Position numbers and translations under genes: made by a program. This document shows, piece by piece, positions 23,201 through 32,239 of a stretch of DNA of 64,000 nt. The DNA comes from Sipunculus nudus (Eukaryota; Annelida; Sipuncula; Golfingiida; Sipunculidae), in NCBI GenBank assembly GCA_026874595.1, contig CM049322.1:36453840-36517839 (forward strand). Reading direction: 5' to 3'. The stretch's first letter is position 1. Every line of letters begins with the position of its first letter. The notes under the pieces were generated by a model. That model was not told the origin of the DNA. It saw nothing but the letters and a program-made list of their open reading frames with translations, and did no database searches.

Positions 23201-24019
23201 ATTCATGATCTAATAAATATTGATGGGTCATTAAAATCTTGGAGCACTCTAGGTAAAGGAGATTTAACACAGTTAGATAAATTCAAGTTACAATCAATAG
23301 TGTCATCTATATCAAAATATCAGCGTACTATATTAGAAGATGAGCATACTGTGAATATGCAGGAATATGATGATCCTGTGTTTATTAAGAATGATCCATT
23401 TAAGATATCAAACCTAGATTCAAAAATGTTATATAATAAATTTATTGAAAAGAAAATAATGAGCAGAAAAATAAAATGGGATTTATATTTAAATGTTACG
23501 AATGAGGAAAAGAAATTAAGATTTCAATCGATTTATAAGATTTCATCTGACTGGTATACAAGAGAGTTTCAATATAAAATTATGAATAATTATTTACCTG
23601 TAAACAGTCATTTGTTCACATGGAATTTAGTTGATAGTGGTAGATGTGACTATTGTTTTCTGTATCAAGAAACCATATTACATCTTTTTTGTCATTGTAT
23701 AGTCACAAAAAACCTGTACTTTAGGATCTGTGAATGGTTGAACTCATGTAATGTAAATATGTCAGGTATGCTCCCAAATAATATAATATTTGGTATTCTT
23801 CCAGTTACTGAAAAAAATATTTTGATGAATACAATGATAGTATTGTACAAACTCACAGTATACAAAGGAAAATGTTATTCATCTGACTCTGTTTTGTTCA
23901 ACAACTTTATATTAAATGTGAAATCACTGCAAAAGGAAGAATACATTATTGCAGAAAAACAATGTAAGATGGCGCACCATCTGAGGAAATGGAGTCCAAT
24001 ATTACCTCTGATAGTGTAA
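20237..24019 (+). CDS. LINE ORF2: AP endonuclease + reverse transcriptase
   Basis: A 1260-aa retrotransposition enzyme. The N-terminal APE-like endonuclease has NVRGL near residue 18, catalytic E48 in QES, GGDFN at 153-157 (D155, N157) and TDH with D239 and H240. The reverse transcriptase follows: SWRPISLINVDSK near 545, FAADFEAAFD at 605-614 (catalytic D608), RGTRQGDPL near 660 and FADD at 708-711, which holds the other catalytic aspartates. Near the C terminus is a Cys/His motif, C1137-x2-C1140-x8-H1149-x4-C1154, typical of L1/Tx1 ORF2. All key residues are present, so the protein could be active. The frame opens at a GTG. A TAA lies in frame at 20219, and no in-frame ATG precedes the endonuclease domain. 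Either initiation is non-AUG or reinitiation, or a small indel has removed the start. The short frame MATMVRKEMDRGII just upstream is out of register. Confidence 0.93.
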   Translation: MVSYNCSDNIINIVSLNVRGLRQYEKRKKIFNWFCKQGCQNGIGFIQESHSDLKIVNNWSKQWRGQVYFSHGTSASRGVMIMIGEKTDFKFEQVTVDTDGRYILLKCIIQECHTLLCNIYAPNTEMEQVEYFQKLHNEIKKMVLDTDIRLIIGGDFNVCMDKIDTDGEKLKVKSIEQIQSIIEEFEVIDIWRIRNPDVKRYSWRRWFPLTQRRLDYFLISNNIQPSVQSTDIIPSVGTDHSAINLQLQVLNEHKRGKGYWKFNNSLLQDEVYVNELKNKIFAWKELYSYNNPASRWEFLKYKIRQFTVEYSKSKAKERRLNQAALEGKLNELERKLCEHPGDSIVTEYQQVKQEVETMYNHITEGIIIRSRAQWREYGERNSAYFLNLEKRNKGKTSVRKLLKSNNDVLTSRSDILNEIRNFFKQRFTRVSTVTPEQCENYLSKVNMPTLTKEHSSMCDGPVTLDEIFNAVKSMPSNKSPGNDGLSKEFYIHFFQDIGKDLVSCMNHNFIECQMTASQKQAIITLLEKPGKDSRFIKSWRPISLINVDSKILSRVLVNRLKKILPEIISQEQSAFIKGRFIGDPIRLIDDMLSYCKQRMVPGIMFAADFEAAFDSVDHVFMFSVLKRFGFGENFILWVKTMYNKLESAVINNGVTTQYFLIERGTRQGDPLACYLFLLVVEILVLKIRTNNNVKGIKVYDTEFKMCMFADDTTFFIHDVNSFKELIKLINMFTEYSSLKVNYDKSEAAWLGKDRNRQDKPIECRWLDLTVNVIRILGIYFCYDSDMVVEQNFTRIKERIKKTLNVWKTRTLTVYGRVEIARSLVLSTILYVSNMCDPPKGFITEVQSMINLFIWKDKKPKVKYCTAIGSYEKGGLKVPDVESMLKAQRVLWIKRLITDKDKPWVKLVTGYLRKIGGVAFIRSNFDIQRIPLSLPNFYKSCLCSWAELFDCYPTTKFEVLSQTLWNNKLFNVNKASYFNKKLSAAGINYIHDLINIDGSLKSWSTLGKGDLTQLDKFKLQSIVSSISKYQRTILEDEHTVNMQEYDDPVFIKNDPFKISNLDSKMLYNKFIEKKIMSRKIKWDLYLNVTNEEKKLRFQSIYKISSDWYTREFQYKIMNNYLPVNSHLFTWNLVDSGRCDYCFLYQETILHLFCHCIVTKNLYFRICEWLNSCNVNMSGMLPNNIIFGILPVTEKNILMNTMIVLYKLTVYKGKCYSSDSVLFNNFILNVKSLQKEEYIIAEKQCKMAHHLRKWSPILPLIV

Positions 24020-24256
24020 TATTACTTGTAAGAATGTTATGACTACATAAATATATATATATATATGTATGTTTAAATAGATATAAATATATATGAATGC
24101 ACTTTATAAGTGAATTATGAATTACAAGGCATTTTTTTTTTCACCACATTAGTATCAGTTACTGTGTTGTCCTTGTCTATGTATATTGTAATTATGTATG
24201 TATATGTACATAAATGTTGCCTATTTCTGTCTATGTTTATGTATATGTATTATGCC

Positions 24257-24285
24257 AATAAAAAAAAAAAAAAAAAAAAAAAAAA
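24257..24285 (+). terminator. LINE polyadenylation signal and poly(A) tail
   Basis: AATAAA runs directly into 26 consecutive A residues. This marks the 3' end of the retrotransposed RNA. Confidence 0.85.
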
Positions 24286-24344
24286 TATTACGTCAACCAT
24301 GTAATTATTATATGTTGTGTGTTAATATCAGTGATCTATGGGTA

Positions 24345-25240
24345 CAGGACAGCAAGGCTCGAAGCCAGATCTCACCTGGTGAGTGGTAAGATTTTAACAG
24401 TTGAATTAACCTGCTCTGTAATCTTATTTGGAACGCTGTGCCCTGTACTCTCCCAAGGCAGCAGAAATCTTGCGCTTCTAAAGAAGCAACTGATTTTCAC
24501 GCTGCCAGCTTTGACCGTTTATGATATATTTAGACACCAGATGGCGGTTTGTTGTCCACTGAAATAAACGTGCGTACGATGTGACAAGCAGCCAATCAGA
24601 TGCCAATAAACAAACACTTGACAGGCATCCTGGCTCCGCCCATTGCTGCGCTTCAAGCGCCGCTTGATGAGTTACCGGTCAAATTTAAATTGCTCCCTCT
24701 GCATTCTCGCATCATAGACCGATTCGATTATGACATTATGACTGTGTTAGCGTAGCCATGTATCTGTTGTCCGCAGAACTGAAACCAGTCTAGCTAGGTG
24801 TGCACGTAGCCTTTGTTGTTACGTTTCATTTGAATTACAGCTCACCGGCCGAGCATCCTATGTGCCCAAGGCCCTAAGCAAACCACGTAAGGGGCAATTC
24901 TCTCTGAGCCTGTGGCCTGTTCAGAAGGTAACGCTGGGGGATGAGCTGTCACTCAAAAAGAAATGAATATGATTGGCTCCGTGTATTCCTCGCTTGGCTT
25001 TGTCTTCCAGCACAAGGTCTCATCTGATTGGACAAAAATACAGTGCTCCCCTCTGGTGTTGCAATTCAGGATACGAGGTCATAACAAACAGCGCCTTACG
25101 ATATAGGTAGTAGCCCCATAGGTAAAGCGCTGTGTAAAGAGCGTATGTGGCCTGCAGCTGTGTAGCACTCACAAACAAGTGCATCTTTTGGGGGTTCCAT
25201 AGATGGTGACCTGGCATTGGCAAGATTACATACCGTGTTT
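24345..25240 (+). mobile_element. SINE A, third copy, split by the 700-bp DNA element
   Basis: The left part (about 24345-24445) matches SINE A around GGCTCGAAGCCAG and GCTCTG-x5-TTA-TTTGGAACGCTGTGCCC. The right part (about 25146-25240) matches the continuation, CACTCACAAACAAGTGC and TTTTGGGGGTTCC. The 700-bp element sits exactly between them. The 3' third of the SINE, including the end hairpin, is missing. Confidence 0.7.
24446..25145. mobile_element. ~700-bp non-autonomous DNA element, copy 1 (9-bp TSD)
   Basis: Nearly identical to 46577-47273. The right end reads GAGCGTA. Its inverse, TACGCTC, matches the left end TACTCTC with one difference, so the TIR is about 7 bp. Flanks TGTGCCCTG (24437-24445) and TGTGGCCTG (25146-25154) form a 9-bp target duplication with one mismatch. 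The outer flanks are both SINE A sequence, so this copy landed in a SINE. A 9-bp duplication fits Mutator-like elements, but no transposase is present and the TIR is very short; the superfamily is inference. Confidence 0.82.
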
Positions 25241-25244
25241 CATC

Positions 25245-26865
25245 ATCTGAAACTCGAATGGAGTGAAACTGAAAAGGAAATTTTGCAGAGGAACATGCTA
25301 AGTAAAGCTCACACACAAAAAAGTGCAGGCTTAAATCTCTAGGCACCATTAAAAATAAAAGATAAATCAATTTTTCCCAATGAACAATTTCATTCGTTAA
25401 TTTTTATCTACTGAGAAAGCTTAAGTTTGACTGAGACATACATAAAATCCCAAAGCCAAAATCTTTTTCAAACTGTCTTAATGTTCAAGTTATACACTGT
25501 CTTTACCATGGGGCTAAATGGACACAAGCCTGCAGGTCCGTGACTGAAACTGAATTTGTATGATGCACGGTTCATCCGTTAAACCATGATAGAACCACAG
25601 AAGACCTGGGAAATGTTTATGACCACTTCCTAAAAGGTTTGTGATGTGACTTTGTCCATTTGCAGAAGCACTTAAAGGGAAGAGGTGGCATTCATAAGTG
25701 CAATCAATTATTCTGTGTTCCTGAAAGAAAATTAACAACAAAACTACATTTTACACTAGTTCTCTCTTGATCCTGAAATACTAATTGGCTCAAATCTCCC
25801 TGGGAAGGAAACACAACACTACTGCAACTACATTAAGATGTTTTAACCTTTGACCTTTGCCATGATGATAGTCATTCATCACTCTACACAAATGAGAATG
25901 TATTTCTAGGTTCAACAGTCATATCTGTCTCACTGTGGAGACCTGTGTAAATTCCTGCCAAACTGGCATTTTTTAATCAAGAAAATATTGACACAATCTA
26001 CATTTTTTGCCACTGGGTAGACTTAAGTGTTGCCATGGCAACTGGTGGATAATGCAAACATAAATTCCTAATACCCTGATGTGTCTCTCAGGAGCAGTCT
26101 GTCTGAGTCGATGGGTTATGATTTTACTACGTTTAAAGTATACAGCATCCTTGGCTAACCATTTTTAAAATACAAGGCAACAATAATCTTAAAGTAAATA
26201 TAAGACCCGAAAAGGTATACATGAATATAAACCTACTTTGGTGTTCTTTATTATGATATATGTACTTAAGTTGCATTGTTTTATTTTTATTTTATTTTTT
26301 ATTATATAAAATTTCCATTATAACAAAAACAAACATTTTAAGTCAAAAAGTAGAAGGAGAAGGTCAGCCAACATTAAACTTCGACTAAATGACAATTTTC
26401 AAAACCATTTTCTGCTTTTTTTTATCTATCATATTTATCCCTTGCTGAAAATTAAAATGTTCGATTTTGATACTATTTGTCAACTCTATTAAAATATCAT
26501 ACAAAATTAATGAACTATAAATGAAATCAGAAGAAACACTAAACAGTTCAAAATTATTTATCCTTTAAAGTGTCCAATAATAGTCTAAAATTATTATTTG
26601 ACTGATTGCAAATGACAAATATGTCAGATATGCTTCTTTACTGGTAATTAATGAGCTATCTGATTATTCTGTAAAGAAAAGGCACTGTCATGCCTAATTT
26701 AAATGAGAGCTTAAACTGTCCACACTTTTAAATTAAAAGCAAACCTATTCACCAACTGCCATTTACCTGTGTGCCAAAAGAAAAATTTATGGAATCTGAG
26801 ATGTCATGGTATATGCATCAACTGAGCGTACTCCTTTTAAAATGTTTCCCCTTCTTCTGAAGTAT
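25245..26865. other. No recognisable gene or repeat
   Basis: AT-rich, with only short unassignable frames. Confidence 0.5.
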
Positions 26866-26869
26866 TATC

Positions 26870-27330
26870 TGAACATATATATGTCACTGTCACCAGGGTC
26901 AAGGTCACAAATTTTAACTTGTCTGACAACTTAGCTGAAACAATTTATGATTCAAATTTGAAGAAAAAATATTCAGTACTTCCAAAGTTAAATGAGCTTC
27001 ACAAATCCTATATTCCTGCAGATTATGCCTTGAAGATCAAAGTCTAGGTCACTAGTTTTCAAACATGTCCAAGACCTTGGTGCAAAAATAACTATTGTGT
27101 AAGGAAAAATATGCAGTGCTTCAAAAGTTATTAGTTTGAAAAGTCCTATATTTGGACAGATTTTGAATTGAAGACCAAGGTCATGGTCACCAGTTAAAAA
27201 AAAAAAGTCTGAGATCATGGAGTAATTGATTTGTGTGTCAAATTTTAGGAAAAATATAAATCACCTCAAATTTTGGTCAAGGTCAACAAGCAGTTCTCAA
27301 ATTTTTCAGACAACTTTGTGGAAACTATCT
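26870..27330 (+). repeat. Degenerate ~130-bp repeats with AAGGTCA boxes
   Basis: Three to four diverged units, each with a TCAAGGTCA or AAGGTCATGGTCAC block, a GAAAAATAT-CAGTGCTTC-AAAGTTA block and TCCTATATT. Order is preserved but identity is low. Confidence 0.6.
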
Positions 27331-28339
27331 GTGTCTACGCAAACATAATATTGATCAATTAGGTCTATTTTGTCTTGTCTACTCACAAAAATCATAATTC
27401 TTCCACCATGAAGAATTATATGAAATAGTGACATTCACACTGTATTCATATGTATATGCAACATCCTATACAAATCATAAAAGTGTATTTTGAGGTTAAG
27501 CTCCAGTGACAAGTTATCTCACAAATGTCCTGGAGGAGGAACGTAGATGTGTTTGCTAAGGCCAGTTTCTTTTAATTTTTTTATTTTTTTTGTCACTATA
27601 GGACACACCATCATTTCAATTTTCTTTATCAACTACTGTTTCTCTTATCATTTGAATGTCTCTTCTTAGCCTGTGTGATTATGTGGGTTTGTGTGTGTGA
27701 ACCAGTTATACCATTCACCATTACAAGTTATATACTTCACAGTTATCATTATCACCAACCTTTATACATATGTGTGTGTGTGAGTTTGTGTGTAAGCCAT
27801 TTGTGGCAATAAATTACAGGTTCAAGATACCTTCTGCCATACCAACATTTAAATTTTCTTCATTTTTGCCATTTATTTCTACTCTCAAGCACAAAAATTC
27901 AGTGTAGGCTTGGATCTTCATCTCAGCAACTGAAATATATCTTTCAGATCACTCTGGTCTACTGGTTCATTCCAAATCTCCATGTTAAACTCCCTGGTTC
28001 TCCTTCATCACTTTTCTTCTACTGTTTTTTCTTTGCTTCTCATCAGTTTAATTTTTTTGTCAACTGTTTTAGTTTTCTTTCGTCTTTTCTTCTTTTCTTT
28101 TGACCATACATACCTCAATCAGCCACTCTATTTGAATTTTTATCTTCTCACTGGATTATAAAGTGAAGTTTATTTTTCTTTGTACAAAATGAACACTTCT
28201 TCCCCAGTTTCATATATATACTATTTTTAAAATGTTATATTGTATGTTCAAGTGAGAAAAAGGTTATTCTTTTATTAGTTTTGATTTTATTATTTCCAGA
28301 TTTGGTTCTTACTCATTATAATATGGCTCTTTATTCCTC

Positions 28340-28620
28340 TTTCTGTGTTTGCTCACAACATGACTCATGAATTCATGAATGGAATCTCATGAAATTCTCA
28401 GGACCTTTTGGGAATAAGCCTATATGAAGAAACAATTAGAATTTGGTGTGGATCTGCCATATGATCTGGATTCAGGAATGTCATCAAGGAATATTCATAA
28501 ATGTACAGTCACTTATGCATGAATGCACTTGGGAATACTGGATATGGGCAGAGTATAAGTGAATGCTCACATGGCAGTAGCTTGAATTCCTTGGAATGCA
28601 TATTTCTATAGTTATTATTG
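28340..28620 (+). repeat. Dispersed repeat G, copy 2
   Basis: TTGCTCACAACATGACTCAT, GTGTGGATCTGCCATATGAT, ATTCAGGAATGTCATCAAGG and ACAGTCACTTATGCATGAAT follow the order of the minus strand of 46.0-46.4 kb. Confidence 0.75.
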
Positions 28621-28689
28621 AAATTATCCAAAGCACAATGGTTGCATTTATAAGCTTATCTGAATGTCAAGGAAATGAACTTTGCATAA

Positions 28690-28870
28690 ACATGCATGCA
28701 TATACAAAATGAAATTTTTTTCTCTTTTTGTCTCTCTTTCAAGTCCTTTCTGTAACTCTTCTTTCTCTTTTTGTCTCTCTTTCTAGTCCTTTCTTCAAAT
28801 CTTCTATCTTTTTTCATTTCTCCTTTTCTCTCACTATTTTGCTCCCATTCTCTCTATTTCTCTCTTGTTT
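28690..28870 (+). repeat. Pyrimidine tract with a ~43-bp duplication
   Basis: CTCTTTTTGTCTCTCTTTC then (A/T)AGTCCTTTCT occurs twice in a C/T-rich plus strand. The small open frames here are low-complexity. Confidence 0.8.
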
Positions 28871-28879
28871 CTGTCAATT

Positions 28880-30470
28880 ATACAAGTTGCATATTCCAAC
28901 AGCTAGATTTCATTTCAAGCCTTTTTTGCCCATCTTTAATGGCCACTGCTTTCTTCTTAATAAGTGTTGTTATTGATACACTATTAATAAGCCCTCCTTA
29001 TTGAAAGTAAGAGTAAAATTGGCTCAATCTGTAAAACTCAAAAAGTAATCAAGAACCATCTTCCCTTTCTTTTCAACATTTAATCTAAAAAAATTTCAAA
29101 CCACTATTACGTTAAGCTCAACGAATCATAAAATCACATTGATTCTATAAAATGACTGATTGATTCTTAATAAGCATGGATTTCAAGGAGGAAGCTATTA
29201 AATTACATAATATAAAAGGAATATTGATGGAGACCCATTATATTTGAAAGCATTAATGATTTTCCATGTTAACTTGACCATATTATGACTAGAATTGCAA
29301 GTTACTCTAACATTTTTGGTCTTTGGATATTCATGCTTTTAAACTGCAATAATCCTACAATGAAATATAGCACTTATCAAATGATATATGAATCCATAAA
29401 ATTTCTGATGCACTGCAGAATTTAGGGCATTTCATAGCATCTCAATCACTCCAAGGGACATGGATAAAAACATTAAAATACCTTATGAAACTGACACTCA
29501 GTGGTCTACCTAGAATAAAGAAAACATGATCAGATAATGGAACCACTCCCTGCAACAGAATCCATCAGGAATTTGCCAAATTCAAAAAGCATTTTTTCTC
29601 CCTCCTTTGCAGGATAATGTATCCTTAGGAGGATGGGAAAAAAACCAAGATGGCTGTAAGGCCATAAAGAAAAGCTACTGAGGCTATTTTTCACTGCGGG
29701 TAAAGAAGAATGTCCCAAGGATTTGTGAAATGGAAAAAGCTCAAGTGGTTCTAGGACTGTGGCTGTTCATCTATCCGCAAAGGATTGACATAGAGAAAAG
29801 TAGATCATCTCACAATTCAAAAGGGCTTTGAAGGTCCACTTAATTAAACCAGAGGACAAAATATATGCACTTATAGAAGATGCATTCTTATGACCTTTCA
29901 TAACCATTTAGTTATTGCAGGTTTTTATTTTTATTGGAATGTAAATTAGAGGATGCATTTTCTTTAGACCCATCATAACTGTTTAGTTATTGACCAGATA
30001 TTTATTTTTATATATGTAATTGTAAATATTTAAAAAAAAATAAAATATACTAAAGGTCTGTGCAAATTAACTGTAGTGCCAAAATTACAAGTTAATTTGT
30101 ATAATGTTAGCACACTATAAGATCAAAGTGTCTTCTGCAATGAAAAGGAGACACCTATTATAGACATTGTCTATATCATCAAGAATATTTCATATGTTAT
30201 TTTGCACAAGCCAAAATTAATGAGACTCAACTTTTTAAAAATTAAATCCATCACATATCATCCTGCAAATAAAAACTAAATAAACCAATAACACTGCTGA
30301 AACGCATACAGTCAATGCACTTTTAATCTCTAACAACAAAGGGAGCTTCTATACATGCATTTAGATCAATGACAGGCAATTACACAAGACCATTACCCTC
30401 TGAGTGTTAATGCCCCCTGTGGTAGAGATACTGGCCAGGGGTTTTTAGAAAAGACTTATGTAACTACTGA
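28880..30470. other. No recognisable gene or repeat
   Basis: AT-rich, with stops in all frames. Confidence 0.5.
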
Positions 30471-30474
30471 AATA

Positions 30475-30655
30475 TGAATATGAACTTTATTTTACATGGA
30501 TTGTACAACTAGTTTAAATAACTAAAATAATGCACTCTCTATGGCTCATATGGTTTCTTTGGTAGTTTTTGGAGGTAGAAGAAACCAGAGGAGCTTGAGA
30601 AAACCTCCAAACTTGGATGGGCCACTGCAACCCACTCTTATGGCCACTCCCATTT
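30475..30655 (-). mobile_element. SINE B, copy lacking the tRNA head
   Basis: The reverse complement runs GGCCATAAGAGTGGGTTGC, TCCTCTGGTTTCTTC and ACTAGTTGTACAATCCATG then TAAAATAAAGTTC. It aligns in order with 4561-4720. The first ~60 bases with the promoter boxes are absent. Confidence 0.75.
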
Positions 30656-31104
30656 AGAAAAAAATATAGATTAAAAGCCCTATCATTAAGTTGATAATAA
30701 TCTTCATGTATTGTTGTATATGTATATGTGGAGAATGAAGAAAAAATTTAGAGGAATACTTTTTTTTTAAATATTTCAAACTGTGAATTTCTGAAACAAA
30801 TGTATGCAGATTAGTATCCTGTAAGTCTGTACACCTTGCAAGCTGACAAGGGGAACCATAAAAAAATTCACCTATCACTTTGGAAGCTTATTGCTTTAAT
30901 CAAAAAGCTTGTCTCCTTTTACATCTCAACAGTTTAATTTAACAGAGAGAACTTCAAAGGGAAATCTCCAACAGCAGCTTTGAAGAAGACACAGAGACTC
31001 AAGGGAACATCCAATAACATTGCTAGCTTATGAGTTCCTTAAGGTAAGAACGGCTCACTGGAGGTCAAATGGCTGTCTTGCATGTTGGTGGTAATCCACC
31101 CAGA

Positions 31105-31155
31105 GCCGCGTGTATATAACAGAGTCCTGAGGTTCTCGCACTCAGCAGGTGAGTT
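31105..31155 (+). promoter_or_regulatory. Possible TATA box followed by donor-like CAG|GTGAGT
   Basis: TATATAA at 31113-31119 lies 30 bases before CAGCAG|GTGAGT (GT at 31149), in a short G/C-richer patch. If it is a promoter, the first exon would be only about ten bases long. Chance is the simpler explanation. Confidence 0.15.
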
Positions 31156-31804
31156 TTTTAAGCAATATATTAAAATAAAGAATTTATGCTTGAACAGCCC
31201 TTTAGTAAAGCAATGAATTTATTGTTTTCCTTAAAATAGGTCTTGGAAATAAGAGTCAAGTGTTCTGGAAATTACAGTCTCATTTGAAGAATTTTAACTA
31301 CTTTTACTTGGAAATGGTAACTCGTTTACTGTGCAAAGTGAATACTTAATAACCCAGCGTCGCCATCAGCATCTGCTCAAGTCTCATTGAAGGCTAGTTG
31401 TGAATACACCACTCAGTAGACATTCTTATAACACTGATAGCATACTTTGAATTGTGACATAAACAATTGACTGCTTGCAATGGGCATCCATCCCTTAGCA
31501 TCAATATCCCTGCAGACAGCCAGTAACCTTAATGTTATGTTAAAAATGAAGAATAAGAAAAAAAAAAGAACACATGTAAATGCACAACCCAAAGTGTGAA
31601 TCCAATCTCTGCCAAACTTTCAATAAGTCACTTCCATTTGACATTCCTGTGGAACAGTTAACCTGTGCTGTTATGGTGCCGCGCCCTAATGGTCATACCT
31701 GGCAGTCTATGTATGTTGTGCTTGAATGTTACAGACCATAGTAAACATAAAAAGAATGCCCAATAAGGTATTTCCTTACAAAGTAAGAATGGGGCTAGGG
31801 ATAA

Positions 31805-31945
31805 GACTGATATTTGACTCTATTATGGCTCTGTTGAAAGAGGATGATGGTATCCATACAATTAGAATTATCAAGCCTTCTGAATTTCTGGTTTTATGTG
31901 CACAGGGCTTGGAATAATCAAGAGGACAAGTTTTTTTATTTGATG
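31805..31945 (-). mobile_element. SINE C fragment
   Basis: Shares with the 38.5-kb copy, in the same orientation, the plus-strand segments GAGGATGATGGTATCCATAC, CCTTCTGAATTTCTGGTTTT, ATGTGCACAGGGCTTGGA and AATAATCAAGAGG. The tRNA head is not visible. Confidence 0.65.
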
Positions 31946-32054
31946 CTGAAATCACAGGTGAAAAAATATTGAACAAATCATGCCCTCTTGGACATTGAAA
32001 AATAAGCAAAACTTGTTCTGAGTTTATCTAAATGGGTGCCATAACACAGGCACA

Positions 32055-32235
32055 GATCTGGGGGGGGGGTGGTTTGGGGGTTCAGACACCCCCTACCCCC
32101 CTGCTCTCAACCAACAACCTTTTTTTAGAGAAATCTTATGCATGACAGGGGGTTTTAGGGGTCATGACACCCCCTACTCTTAACCAATAACCTTTTTTTT
32201 AGACAAATTTATGCATGACACCTGTTGACCCCTCC
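32055..32235 (+). repeat. ~85-bp duplication rich in G/C homopolymers
   Basis: ACACCCCCTAC, TCTCAACCAACAACCTTTTT and TTATGCATGACA occur twice, next to runs of G and C. Confidence 0.7.
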
Positions 32236-32239
32236 CTGC

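Larger units (their letters stand above)
18569..24285 (+). mobile_element. Near-full-length L1/Tx1-type LINE
   Basis: A non-LTR retrotransposon with two open frames (18967-19800 and 20237-24019), a short AT-rich 3' UTR, an AATAAA signal at 24257-24262 and a run of 26 A at 24260-24285. Both frames are free of stops, so the copy is young. The 5' end is uncertain. The start given assumes that an imperfect 18-base direct repeat (18551-18568 and 24295-24312, 16 matches) marks the target duplication. That repeat is not flush with the poly(A), which weakens the inference. Confidence 0.9.

Noticed and set aside
18551-24312. 18-base target-site duplication for the full-length LINE
   Set aside because: Kept only as a tentative 5' boundary: two mismatches and nine extra bases between poly(A) and the right copy fit poorly with the intact ORFs.
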